A stretch of DNA of 50,631 nucleotides, from NCBI GenBank assembly GCA_036268055.1, contig DATAUW010000023.1, forward strand, positions 1 through 50,631, read 5' to 3'. Shown here piece by piece: positions 27,257-35,157 of the stretch. Source of the stretch: Verrucomicrobiia bacterium. GTDB lineage: Bacteria > Verrucomicrobiota > Verrucomicrobiia > Limisphaerales > Pedosphaeraceae. The notes beneath the pieces were generated by a model, which worked only from the letters and a program-made list of their open reading frames with translations, ran no database searches and had not been told where the DNA came from. Both the position numbers and the translations under genes were made by a program. Position 1 is the stretch's first letter. Each line of letters begins with the position of its first letter.

Positions 27257-27415
27257 TTAGTTATGATTCGAGCCGTCATAGATCAGGGCAACGCCTTGAT
27301 CGAGGAGAGTGCACCGCTGTTTATCCGAATATTTATTCGCCTTGGCCCGCGCCTTATCAGAAATAACCGTTCCTTCGGACTTGGTTTTGATTTTTTCTGT
27401 TTTCTTTTTCTTCAT
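27257..27415 (-). CDS. 52-residue small protein downstream of vapC
   Basis: A short complete frame, ATG at 27415 to TAA at 27257, starting 8 bases after the vapC stop. The N-terminus is Lys-rich (MKKKKTEKIKTK); the core ISDKARAKANKYSDKQR is followed by a QGVALIYDG ending. The pattern (V)ISD.ARAKAN..SD.QR..LL..G...IY resembles a family of uncharacterised small bacterial proteins known to me only by that motif. It is too short for ordinary gene calling. Position and motif suggest it is a real third gene of the vapBC operon. Function is unknown. Confidence 0.62.
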   Translation of the reverse strand: MKKKKTEKIKTKSEGTVISDKARAKANKYSDKQRCTLLDQGVALIYDGSNHN

Positions 27416-27423
27416 TGGCGTGG

Positions 27424-27834
27424 TTATGGCTGGATTCGACGCACGCCCTTAAATTTATCAAAGTCGCGATCGAAGCTGGCAACCGGTTCTGACAATTCAA
27501 TCGCCGCTGCCGCTAGATAGGAGTCGGCAAAATGGGCATTTTGTTCCCGGCATCGTTTTAGTGTTTCAAAAATTCGTTCACGCTCCACGACTTCTATGCC
27601 TCGACCTTTAAGAAATGCCGCAAGCTTTTCGGCCACCAAATTGCGCTCGATATCATAAAACGATTCCAAGGTGTAAAACACTTCGGCGACGATGATGGGG
27701 AATACCACAAGCGTCAGTTCGCCGCTGTCTGCCTTTTCCACTAACTTGCGAACCCTCCCCGCCATCTCAGGCGGATTATCGGTGAAAAAGCGAACTAAAA
27801 TATTTGTGTCCACCAACTGCCGTGGCGGACTCAT
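27424..27834 (-). CDS. vapC: VapC-type PIN-domain ribonuclease toxin
   Basis: 136 residues with the complete set of PIN acidic residues: Asp in LVDTNILVRFF near residue 9, Glu in VAEVFYTLESFY near 50, Asp in HFADSYLAAAA near 101, and Asp in SFDRDFDKFKG near 120. PIN toxins cut RNA, frequently initiator tRNA or rRNA. The ATG overlaps the vapB stop (ATGA), the usual coupling that keeps antitoxin in excess. All four acidic positions are present, so it is probably active. Confidence 0.9.
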   Translation of the reverse strand: MSPPRQLVDTNILVRFFTDNPPEMAGRVRKLVEKADSGELTLVVFPIIVAEVFYTLESFYDIERNLVAEKLAAFLKGRGIEVVERERIFETLKRCREQNAHFADSYLAAAAIELSEPVASFDRDFDKFKGVRRIQP

Positions 27835-28091
27835 TTTCCTCGCAAGTGTTTCGTTACCCTTTCACCAACGGCCCGCTGCATTGCGGCTCGCTCCTGCCTG
27901 GCCCCAGGGAATTTTTTGGTTGAGCGAAGGCTTCCAAACAATGCCAAAGCGCTTGGCTGCGCTTCGACAATTGCCGTGCCGTCCGGTTGGATCTTCCATT
28001 CCAGGCGCTGCCGTGGTTTTACTTTTAAAGCCTCGCGAATTTCACGGGGAACGGTGGTCTGTCCTTTGTCGGTCAATGTCGAGCTTGGCAT
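27831..28091 (-). CDS. vapB: AbrB/SpoVT-type antitoxin of vapBC
   Basis: 86 residues from the ATG at 28091. The N-terminal swapped-hairpin domain is clear: SSTLTDKGQTTVPREIREAL followed by LKVKPRQRLEWKI. The C-terminal region with SLRSTKKFPGARQ and QRAVGERVTKHLRGK is basic and would wrap VapC. An upstream in-frame start would add 14 residues, but a TATAAT box lies directly in front of 28091, which makes the longer form unlikely. It binds VapC and represses its own operon (family knowledge). Confidence 0.88.
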   Translation of the reverse strand: MPSSTLTDKGQTTVPREIREALKVKPRQRLEWKIQPDGTAIVEAQPSALALFGSLRSTKKFPGARQERAAMQRAVGERVTKHLRGK

Positions 28092-28095
28092 TTGA

Positions 28096-28141
28096 ATTAT
28101 ATTACCACAGTTTAATGTAATGAAGAAAGACATTTCATTAC
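28096..28141 (-). promoter_or_regulatory. vapBC promoter with inverted repeat; possible leaderless start
   Basis: On the minus strand a perfect TATAAT (28101-28096) stands 5 bases before the vapB ATG; TTCATT 17 bases further upstream could serve as -35. GTAATGAA (28117-28124) and TTCATTAC (28134-28141) form a perfect 8+8 inverted repeat with a 9-base spacer over the -35, a plausible AbrB-type operator; another CATTAC follows at 28155. The -10 is so close that transcription would begin at or next to the ATG, giving a leaderless mRNA (inference). Confidence 0.55.
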
Positions 28142-28215
28142 TTTCTTAATGCTGCATTACTTTCTATTTTTTTTGCGCGATTATAAAAGGCGCGGCGATT
28201 CTTTTCCGCTCGGAT

Positions 28216-28318
28216 CGCGGGTCTGCGAACCGCAGCCATGCTCAAAGAAGATTGCCGCTCAAGGCTGAGCCGAAAGCGGCCTGACCAGATGTACCTTGCT
28301 GCGGGTCATAGACCCGCG
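28216..28318. repeat. Cruciform-type repeat element
   Basis: The outer arms 28216-28236 and 28298-28318 are inverted repeats (17 of 21 positions pair). The right arm contains a perfect hairpin GCGGGTC-ATA-GACCCGC; the left arm holds a diverged version. A third pairing, GCCGCT with AGCGGC (28254-28280), lies between them. The three-stem layout looks like a non-autonomous palindromic element. It sits in a 486-base gene-free stretch between the vapBC promoter and the pilus operon; nothing else was recognised there. Confidence 0.7.
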
Positions 28319-28577
28319 GTCCGGGTGGAGGAGGAAACTTCTCTACCCTATCGGCATTTCAGTCGTTCTTCTTAACTTTGCTTTCAGATGGTGGGCAACT
28401 GTCTCAAAATCAGCCGGTCTTGGGGTTTTTGGGGTTTTGGTTTTGGCGTATTTCCGCGTTTTTTGTGGTCTCTCCTTTGGCAACGAATTTGCTAACTTAG
28501 TTTTGATTTTTTAGGACTTCCCCGGTTCGTTTTGGGGAGCGGGCGCGTTGTGCGTCCAAATCAATAGAATAAATAGC

Positions 28578-29426
28578 ATGTCCGCCACGTTATCCGCGAG
28601 CGAAGAGGCCCAACTGTCTCAGACGATTGAGATGTTTGAGGTCATCACGCAATCGCAGCCGCAGGATTACCAGTCCCTGGAGATCCTCAAGGAAGCGTAT
28701 TCCAAGCTTGGCCGCGAAAAGGACCTCGTGGCCACGTCCAAACGCATCGCGCAGGCGTACGTGCAACTCGGCCAGCTTTCTTCCGCCATTCTCGAATATG
28801 AAACGGTGCTGCAACGGTTCCCGGATGATTCGGATGTCCAGGCCGCGCTGAAGGAAATCGAGCACAAGGCGAACAATCTTTCCGCGCATCCCGCACTGGC
28901 CGAACCCGCGCCCATGCGCCCGGCCAACGCCGCGCCGCGTCCGCAAAAAACCACCGGCAAACCCGTGCCGCAGGACATTGACGATGGCCGCGCGCAGATG
29001 CAGAAGATTTTCGTGGAGAGCAAATTGATCTCGGCGGGGGATTTTGATTTGTGCTGGAGCACACCGGACCTGGCCGAACCGCCGCGCGGGGTCAAAGAGC
29101 CATTCATCCTGACCCTTGCGGACAAGGGCATTCTTCCCTCCGATAAAAGCCTCAAGGTTTTGGTGGAAAAATCGCGCCTGGCTTATCTGCCGCTGGAAAA
29201 ATACGAAGTGGATATGGAACTGGCGCGCGGTTTTCCGGCGGATGTCTGCCGCCGCTGGTGCGTGTTGCCGTTCGATCGCATGAGCAAGACCGTGCTCGTG
29301 GCAACGGCGAATCCTTTCAATCGCCAGGCGGCCAAGGAATTGGCGGACGCCACCAAACACCGGCTGTTGTTCTATGTGACGACGCCGGCTGAAATCGTGA
29401 CCAACCTGCGCAAAATCTTCCGCTGA
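28578..29426 (+). CDS. TPR protein with PilB/GspE N-terminal-like domain
   Basis: 282 residues from the ATG at 28578 (ATGTCCGCC); earlier in-frame non-ATG starts are less likely. Residues about 10-95 are helical with a tetratricopeptide pattern (YQSLEILKEAYSKLGREKDL, then AYVQLGQLSSAILEYE). A Pro/Ala linker follows, and residues about 135-282 resemble the MshEN/T2SSE-N domain: FILTLADKGILPSDK, RLAYLPLEKYEVDMELA, and a closing VATANPFNRQ...LRKIF. The same domain opens the next gene, the ATPase, which starts 5 bases later. The pair would act together in a type IV pilus or type II secretion machine; this protein may regulate or bridge the ATPase, perhaps sensing a nucleotide through its MshEN-like part (inference). 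Confidence 0.75.
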   Translation: MSATLSASEEAQLSQTIEMFEVITQSQPQDYQSLEILKEAYSKLGREKDLVATSKRIAQAYVQLGQLSSAILEYETVLQRFPDDSDVQAALKEIEHKANNLSAHPALAEPAPMRPANAAPRPQKTTGKPVPQDIDDGRAQMQKIFVESKLISAGDFDLCWSTPDLAEPPRGVKEPFILTLADKGILPSDKSLKVLVEKSRLAYLPLEKYEVDMELARGFPADVCRRWCVLPFDRMSKTVLVATANPFNRQAAKELADATKHRLLFYVTTPAEIVTNLRKIFR

Positions 29427-29431
29427 TCACC

Positions 29432-31174
29432 ATGCCACCCGTCGTCAAATCCTTTGGAGAACGCATCGCCGACGCGCTGGTCGAGGACGGCTTGCTTACG
29501 GTCAAGCAGGTGGAGGAATTGCTCGATCAGCAAAAGAAGGAAGGCACGCGCCTGCTCAAGCTCGTCGTCGAGAAGGCTTACGTCAGCGAATTGGACATGA
29601 CGGTTTCGATGGGCCGCATCCTCAATACGCCGCCCGTCAACCTGCCGCGCATCGGCATTCTACCCGAAGTCGGCGACCTTTTGCCGCGCGACCTGGCGCG
29701 CAATTACAAAGTCGTCCCCGTCTCGCGCCTCGACAATAAATTGTTCCTGGCGATGGCCGACCCGCTGAACGTGCTGGCGATTGACGACGTCAAGCGCATC
29801 ACGAAGCTGGAGGTCGTGCCGATGATCGCATCCGAGCGTTCGATCGTCGAGAAGCTCAACACCCTGGACGCGGCCAAAAGCGGCAGCATGGAGGACATCA
29901 TCAATGATGCCCAGCGCCAGGCCAACGATGAGTCCGATGCCGACAACCTGGAAGTTTCCAAGGAAGCGCTGGAAGACGTCAGCCTCGATCAACTCGCGGC
30001 TTCCAGCGAAGAAGCGCCGGTCATCAAACTTGCGAATTTGATTTTGGTGCAGGCCATCAAAGACCGCGCGAGCGATATTCACATCGAGCCCTTCGAGAAA
30101 GTCGTCCGCTTGCGCTATCGCGTGGACGGCGCGTTGCAGGACGCCACGCCGCCGCCAAAAGCGATGCAACTCGCGCTGGCTTCGCGTTTGAAAATCATGA
30201 GCAGCCTGGACATCGCCGAACGGCGGTTGCCGCAGGACGGGCGCATGCGCGTAAAAGTGGGCGGCAAGGATTTTGATTTGCGCGTTTCGTTTTTGCCGAC
30301 GGTCCATGGCGAAAAATGCGTGCTGCGCGTACTGGATAAATCCAACCTTTCCGCGAGCCTGGACAAGCTTGGCCTGGATCCCGATACGTTCCAGCAATTC
30401 AAGCAGGCGGTGGACGCGCCGCACGGCTTGATCCTCGTCACCGGCCCCACGGGTTCGGGCAAAACCACAACGCTTTATTCCGCGCTCAACGAACTCAACA
30501 GCCCGCAATACAATATTGTCACGGTCGAAGACCCGGTGGAGTTCCAGATCCCGGGCATCAATCAGGTTCCGGTGAAAAAAGAAATTGGGCTGACGTTCGC
30601 GAATTCGCTGCGCTCGATTTTGCGCCAGGACCCGGACATCGTCATGATCGGCGAAATCCGCGATACGGAGACGGCGGAAATCGCGATTGAGGCCGCGCTG
30701 ACGGGCCATCAGGTCTTGAGCACAATGCATTGCAATGACGCACCCGGAGCCATCGCGCGTTTGGACGACATGGGCATCGCGCCCTTTTTGATTTCGTCGT
30801 CGGTGATCCTGGCTTGCGCGCAACGCCTGATGCGGCGCATCTGCCAGCACTGCAAAGAGCCGGTGGTTTATCCGGAGAAAATGTACACGGACCTGACGAT
30901 TGACCCGAGCCTCTTTGAAGGCGTGACGCTTTTCCGCGGCCGCGGTTGCGAGCGTTGCAAAGGTTCCGGTTACGCGGGCCGCCTGGCGATCATTGAAGCG
31001 ATGACCAACACGGATGAAATCCGCAAACTTATCATCGCCCGCGCCAGCACGCGCGAAATGGCGAAGGTAGCCATCGGCCAAGGCATGCGCACGCTACGCA
31101 TGGCCGCGCTGGACCGCGTGCGAGCGGGAGTTTCGACGCTGGAACAAGTGTTGGTGCTGACGTCGTCGCATTGA
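29432..31174 (+). CDS. Type IV pilus/type II secretion assembly ATPase (PilB/GspE family)
   Basis: A 580-residue hexameric ATPase that drives pilin polymerisation. An N-terminal T2SSE-N domain (about 1-150) is followed by the N2 domain (DIHIEPFEKVVRLRYRVDG). The motor has Walker A GPTGSGKTTTLYSAL near 337, the Asp box VTVEDPVEFQIPGINQV, Walker B with DPDIVMIGEIRD near 400, and the His box TGHQVLSTMHCNDA. A tetracysteine metal site is formed by CQHC at 471-474 and CERC near 508. That site and VPVKKEIGLTFA favour PilB/GspE over the retraction ATPase PilT. No pilin, PilC or prepilin peptidase gene is next to it. It converges with the sigma-factor gene across 24 bases. Confidence 0.92.
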   Translation: MPPVVKSFGERIADALVEDGLLTVKQVEELLDQQKKEGTRLLKLVVEKAYVSELDMTVSMGRILNTPPVNLPRIGILPEVGDLLPRDLARNYKVVPVSRLDNKLFLAMADPLNVLAIDDVKRITKLEVVPMIASERSIVEKLNTLDAAKSGSMEDIINDAQRQANDESDADNLEVSKEALEDVSLDQLAASSEEAPVIKLANLILVQAIKDRASDIHIEPFEKVVRLRYRVDGALQDATPPPKAMQLALASRLKIMSSLDIAERRLPQDGRMRVKVGGKDFDLRVSFLPTVHGEKCVLRVLDKSNLSASLDKLGLDPDTFQQFKQAVDAPHGLILVTGPTGSGKTTTLYSALNELNSPQYNIVTVEDPVEFQIPGINQVPVKKEIGLTFANSLRSILRQDPDIVMIGEIRDTETAEIAIEAALTGHQVLSTMHCNDAPGAIARLDDMGIAPFLISSSVILACAQRLMRRICQHCKEPVVYPEKMYTDLTIDPSLFEGVTLFRGRGCERCKGSGYAGRLAIIEAMTNTDEIRKLIIARASTREMAKVAIGQGMRTLRMAALDRVRAGVSTLEQVLVLTSSH

Positions 31175-31198
31175 CGATTGCTGGCAACTCTCGGAGAT

Positions 31199-32866
31199 TC
31201 ACGGCTTTTCTTGCGGAGCAGATTCATTGAGCGCATTCCGCTTCAGTTGCCGCCACCGCAAGAGCCATACGATCAGTCCTAGAAACATTGGGGAAAAGCA
31301 GATGGCGTAGAACACATTTCGCGTGGTGGTCTGGGTGATGTCAAGCCAGTGATAGCGCGTAAAGAATTCGCGAGCCACGGCGTCATTGCCGTGTTTCGCC
31401 AGCGCGATTCCACCGAGGGCGATGTCATGCGCGGCAGAGAGGCCGCCAATCGCGGCAAACCAGCCGAGCGTCACGCCACCCGAAGCGATGAGGCCAATCG
31501 CGGCGCCACCCAAGGCGATCGCACCCAGCGCCATACCGCCAAAAGCCAGAATGCCCACGCCGAATCCGCCGATGGAAATGAGGCCGACGCTGAGGCCGCC
31601 CATGCTGATGCCGCCGACCGCAACGCCACCGCTGGCAAAAAGAATTCCGTAAGCCACATCGCCGGACGCAATCCACGCGATGGCCGGTTGCAGCTTTTGT
31701 CCGGGCAATCTTCCCTGCCGGCAATGAACCAGCGGAAGACCGAACAGCGTGGCGCGGCTGCGGTATTCCCAAACCAACGGCAACGTCCGGCGCTCGACGC
31801 GGAACGACTCAGGGCAGAGCCGCTTTTCCTCCTCGCGCAGCCGGGAAAATGCCCGGTTGAACCGCCAGCCGCTGACAAAAATAAATATTCCATACGCCAT
31901 GACGATGCCCATTCCAAGCGTGATGACGAGCGCCGGATGCTGCTGCCAAAGCCGGCTGGCGAAAAAAATAAGCGCCAGGAGAGCCGCGACGAAAACGGCC
32001 ACGGTGGCGACGACTATCCATATATATCGCACCATGAAGGCACGCTCGCGCGGAGTGGCGGCATTTTTGAGGCTCATCCGCGCGCCGACATAACCGCCGG
32101 CCAAACCGAGTAACGGCCCAATTACGATGCCCAGCACGGATAAAAACGTCGCTCCCGTTGCGGCAGCGCCTCCCTTGGCCGCGACGGTGGCGACGGTGGC
32201 GGCCTTGGCCGAAGTCGCAAATTCCGGGAGTGCCGCGAGCACGCCGATAGTGAATGCCGCCCCTGGATTTGTCCGTTCCAATGCGCCCGCGACAAATTCC
32301 ATGACTTCCTCGGCCAGCAATTTGCGCCCGCGCGACAATCTTTGGTGAACGGCATCTTCGCTCAATTCCAACGCTGCCGCGACGCGTTCCACAGATTGAT
32401 GTTCGCGGTAAAATAAAATCAGCGGCTCGCGATAGGTTTCCGGGATGCGTTCGATGGAACGCCACAGGATGGCTTCCTCTTCCTTGCTAATGGTTTGATC
32501 CGGCGGCGAGGCTTCGTGCGACCGCGCTTGACCGGCGGATTCGAGGGATTCGGCTGCGTGCGAGGGTTCGCGTCCCTGCCGCCGCAACGCGCTGTGGATG
32601 AGATTCCGCGCGATGCCGCAGAGCCACGGGCGCAGTTTTTCCGGTTCGCGCAAACTGGAAAGTTGTTTCCACGCGGCCATGAAAGTTTCCTGCGCCAAGT
32701 CTTCGCTCTGGCTCAGGCTGCCGGTGGCATTGTAGGCCAGCGAACAAACGAGCGATTGATAACGCGCGACGATCTGGCCGAAGGCCTCGCGATTGCCGGA
32801 CAAGCTTTCGCTGACCAAATGTGCATCGTTGTTTGCGGCGGCGGACATTTCTTTGGTGGTAATCAT
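31199..32866 (-). CDS. ECF-type sigma factor fused to membrane domain with Gly-Gly decapeptide repeats
   Basis: 555 residues from the ATG at 32866 (a later ATG at 32848 is possible; an upstream TTG would add 13). Sigma region 2 lies at about 25-95 (AFGQIVARYQSLVCSLAYN, then SEDLAQETFMAAWKQL and LRPWLCGIARNLIH). Sigma region 4 lies at about 130-185 (ERIPETYREPLILFYREHQS, ALELSEDAVHQRLSRGRKLL). The rest is membrane-bound: an Ala-rich segment, two strongly hydrophobic helices near 280-305 and 313-332, a soluble stretch, six consecutive ten-residue repeats of the form xxGGxxxGxx at 411-470 (for example ASGGVAVGGI), and a last helix near 525-545. No separate anti-sigma gene is adjacent. Sigma factors with C-terminal extensions are known in this superphylum; self-contained membrane tethering is the likely control (inference). 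Confidence 0.87.
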   Translation of the reverse strand: MITTKEMSAAANNDAHLVSESLSGNREAFGQIVARYQSLVCSLAYNATGSLSQSEDLAQETFMAAWKQLSSLREPEKLRPWLCGIARNLIHSALRRQGREPSHAAESLESAGQARSHEASPPDQTISKEEEAILWRSIERIPETYREPLILFYREHQSVERVAAALELSEDAVHQRLSRGRKLLAEEVMEFVAGALERTNPGAAFTIGVLAALPEFATSAKAATVATVAAKGGAAATGATFLSVLGIVIGPLLGLAGGYVGARMSLKNAATPRERAFMVRYIWIVVATVAVFVAALLALIFFASRLWQQHPALVITLGMGIVMAYGIFIFVSGWRFNRAFSRLREEEKRLCPESFRVERRTLPLVWEYRSRATLFGLPLVHCRQGRLPGQKLQPAIAWIASGDVAYGILFASGGVAVGGISMGGLSVGLISIGGFGVGILAFGGMALGAIALGGAAIGLIASGGVTLGWFAAIGGLSAAHDIALGGIALAKHGNDAVAREFFTRYHWLDITQTTTRNVFYAICFSPMFLGLIVWLLRWRQLKRNALNESAPQEKP

Positions 32867-32994
32867 ATCGCCGCATAAGTGGGCGGCCAATGAAGAAGCT
32901 GACAAAGTATTTTGAGGGTTCGAGGATTTTTTCGACCGTTGATTGGGAGGAAACGCGGCTCGACTTTGGGTTTTGGAAGGAGTATGGTGGTGGC

Positions 32995-33246
32995 ATGACG
33001 ATGGTCACTCAAGTAGGCGCGGCCCAATTAGCGGATCTGCTTAAACAGGTTCAGGCGGGCAATGAGGTTTTGCTGGTGGATGGGGATAAGCCGGTGGTGC
33101 GTTTGACGGCGGTGGCTGAGGTGCCGGTTCAAGAGTCATCATCGAGAGATCCCTCTGTTTTGCAGATTCGCGCCATTGAAGGTCCCCGCGTATTAATTCC
33201 TAATTTCACTCGGACCGAATTGGCTGAAGAAATGTTTGACCGTTAA
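32995..33246 (+). CDS. Phd/YefM-type antitoxin
   Basis: 83 residues from the ATG at 32995; the frame is open further upstream but homology-like sequence begins here. The N-terminal part shows the Phd/prevent-host-death pattern: VTQVGAAQLADLLKQVQAGN, then EVLLVDGDKPVVRLTAV. The C-terminal tail (FTRTELAEEMFDR) would bind a PIN toxin. The stop codon overlaps the next ATG as TAATG, the usual toxin-antitoxin coupling, but the toxin frame is truncated. Probably an orphaned antitoxin. Confidence 0.78.
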   Translation: MTMVTQVGAAQLADLLKQVQAGNEVLLVDGDKPVVRLTAVAEVPVQESSSRDPSVLQIRAIEGPRVLIPNFTRTELAEEMFDR

Positions 33247-33404
33247 TGATCGGGTTGGACTCCAATTTCCTCGTCCTACTTGCTCTTGCTAAGCATCCGG
33301 TTTTTTCAAAAACCTCCTTAGCCATCGAAATCGGCGCGCCTTTCAAACTTGTAATGTTCGGGAAAGGTTCTCGACAGGGGCGGGTGTCATGGTGGGGTTC
33401 ATAA
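33246..33404 (+). pseudogene. Truncated PIN-domain (VapC-like) toxin remnant
   Basis: The frame begins ATGATCGGGTTGGAC, encoding MIGLDSNFLVLLALAKHPVF, which is the first strand and helix of a PIN domain including the first catalytic Asp. After about 28 residues the PIN-like sequence ends. The frame runs through unrelated sequence and stops at 53 residues; the remaining three acidic positions are absent, and 33405-33528 contains no continuation in any frame that I could see. It is therefore a decayed toxin with its antitoxin left intact upstream. It is short enough to be missed by gene callers. Confidence 0.68.
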
Positions 33405-33485
33405 ATGCAATACGCCCATTACCTGACCGGTCCGTTCATCGTTAAATGCCCACAAAAACCTCGCTTTTTTGTGCATTTCATTATT

Positions 33486-33514
33486 TGACCTGTCCGCGGG
33501 GTTTCCCTAGACTT
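33486..33514 (+). promoter_or_regulatory. Possible serA promoter
   Basis: TTGACC at 33486-33491 and TAGACT at 33509-33514 are separated by 17 bases, and the serA ATG follows 14 bases after the -10. If real, the 5' leader would be under 10 bases. The match to sigma-70 consensus is moderate, so this is tentative. Confidence 0.35.
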
Positions 33515-33528
33515 CGCCACTTGTCGTT

Positions 33529-35118
33529 ATGCATATAATGATTTGCGACCCCATTTCGCCGAAGGGTATTACGCTGTTTCAGCAATGCCCTGAATTCAAA
33601 GTCACGGTGCTTAAACAGCGCCTGCCCGAAGCCGAACTTTTGCCTCTCGTCAAAGACGTGGACGCAATGGTGGTGCGTTCCGAAACCAAAATCACGAAGG
33701 CCGTCATTGACGCCGCGCCGAAACTTCGCGTGGTGGGACGCGCCGGGGTGGGCGTGGACAATGTGGACGTGGATGCCGCCACGCAGCGCGGGATCGTGGT
33801 GATGAACACGCCCAGCGGCAACACCATCTCCACCGCCGAGCTTACTTTTTCCATGCTCATGGCGCTGGCGCGCAAGATTCCGCAGGCGCACGCCTCGATG
33901 AAGGCGGGCGAATGGAATCGCAAGGCGTTTCAAGGGGTTGAGCTTTATAACAAGACGCTGGGCATCCTGGGCATGGGGCGCATCGGCACGGAAGTGGCGC
34001 GGCGTGCGATCGTGTTTGGCATGCGAGTGCTGGCGTATGATCCGTATCTCACGCTTTCGCGGGCGAACGCGCTGCAAGTGGAATTGGTCGAGCTGGACGA
34101 AATTTTTGCGCGTTGCGATTTCATCACGGTTCACATGCCGATGAGCGATGAAACCAAGGGCATGATCAATGCCGCGGCGTTTGCCAAGATGAAAACCGGC
34201 GTGCGGGTGCTGAATTGCGCGCGCGGGGGCATCATCAATGAGGTGGACCTGGTTGAGGCGGTCAAGAGCGGCAAAGTTGCCGGGGCGGCGCTGGATGTTT
34301 ATGAAACTGAGCCGTTGCCGAAGGATTTTCCGCTGCGCGATTTGCCGCAGGTCATCATGACGCCGCATTTGGGCGCGAGCACGGAGGAAGCGCAGGAAAA
34401 TGTGGGCATCGAAGTGGCGGAAGCGATCACGGATTTCCTGGTTAATGGCGCGGTGCGCAATGCGGTGAATTTGCCGAATCTCGACGCGAAGACTTACGCG
34501 CTGGTCAAACCGTATCTCGCGCTTGGCGAAAAACTCGGCCGGCTCGCGGCGCAACTCGCGCCGAAGCGCAATGACCGCATCGTCATCACTTACGGCGGCA
34601 AGGCGACTGAAGCGCCGGGCGATCCGATCACGCGTTTTGTGCTCAAGGGATTTTTGGAATCGGCGGGCGGACGCGACGTGAATCAGGTCAATGTACGGAC
34701 ATTGGCGACTTCGCTGGGGTTGCGCGTGGAAGAAATCAAGTCCAACGAGCAAACGGATTTCAACGAGTGGCTGCACATCGCGGTTCACAGCGGAGAAGGA
34801 AAAGTTTCCGTGGGCGGCACGCTTTACGGAGCGAAGCAGCAGCCGCGCATCGTGCGCATCAACAGCCAGCCGGTGGAAATCGTTCCCGAAGGCGTGTTGC
34901 TGTTCCTCAACAACCGGGACCGTCCCGGCATGGTTGGTTATCTCGGCACTTTGCTGGGGCGCCATCAGGTGAATATCGCGAGCATGAACTTGAGCCGCGA
35001 CACCATCGGCGGGCAGGCTTTGACCATCCTCAGTTTGGACAGCGTGCCTTCGCCGGCGGTGCGCGAGGAAATCGAAAAAGATCCGGACATCACCAACGTG
35101 CGCGTGGTGAAATTATAA
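33529..35118 (+). CDS. serA: D-3-phosphoglycerate dehydrogenase
   Basis: Oxidises 3-phosphoglycerate to 3-phosphohydroxypyruvate, the entry to serine synthesis. At 529 residues it is the long type with substrate-binding, NAD-binding, ASB and C-terminal ACT domains. Visible: GRAGVGVDNVDVDAAT near 78, the Rossmann loop LGILGMGRIGTEVARRA near 145, the catalytic Arg in NCARGGIINE near 233, and the catalytic His in IMTPHLGASTEEAQE near 283. The C-terminal ACT domain (LFLNNRDRPGMVGYLGTLLG, then NIASMNLSR and GQALTILSLD) is the usual serine-responsive regulatory module. The start ATGCATATAATG gives a normal N-terminus (MHIMICDPIS). Confidence 0.96.
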   Translation: MHIMICDPISPKGITLFQQCPEFKVTVLKQRLPEAELLPLVKDVDAMVVRSETKITKAVIDAAPKLRVVGRAGVGVDNVDVDAATQRGIVVMNTPSGNTISTAELTFSMLMALARKIPQAHASMKAGEWNRKAFQGVELYNKTLGILGMGRIGTEVARRAIVFGMRVLAYDPYLTLSRANALQVELVELDEIFARCDFITVHMPMSDETKGMINAAAFAKMKTGVRVLNCARGGIINEVDLVEAVKSGKVAGAALDVYETEPLPKDFPLRDLPQVIMTPHLGASTEEAQENVGIEVAEAITDFLVNGAVRNAVNLPNLDAKTYALVKPYLALGEKLGRLAAQLAPKRNDRIVITYGGKATEAPGDPITRFVLKGFLESAGGRDVNQVNVRTLATSLGLRVEEIKSNEQTDFNEWLHIAVHSGEGKVSVGGTLYGAKQQPRIVRINSQPVEIVPEGVLLFLNNRDRPGMVGYLGTLLGRHQVNIASMNLSRDTIGGQALTILSLDSVPSPAVREEIEKDPDITNVRVVKL

Positions 35119-35157
35119 TTTGAACGTCGGCAATACAAACCTCAGTCACACTTTTTT

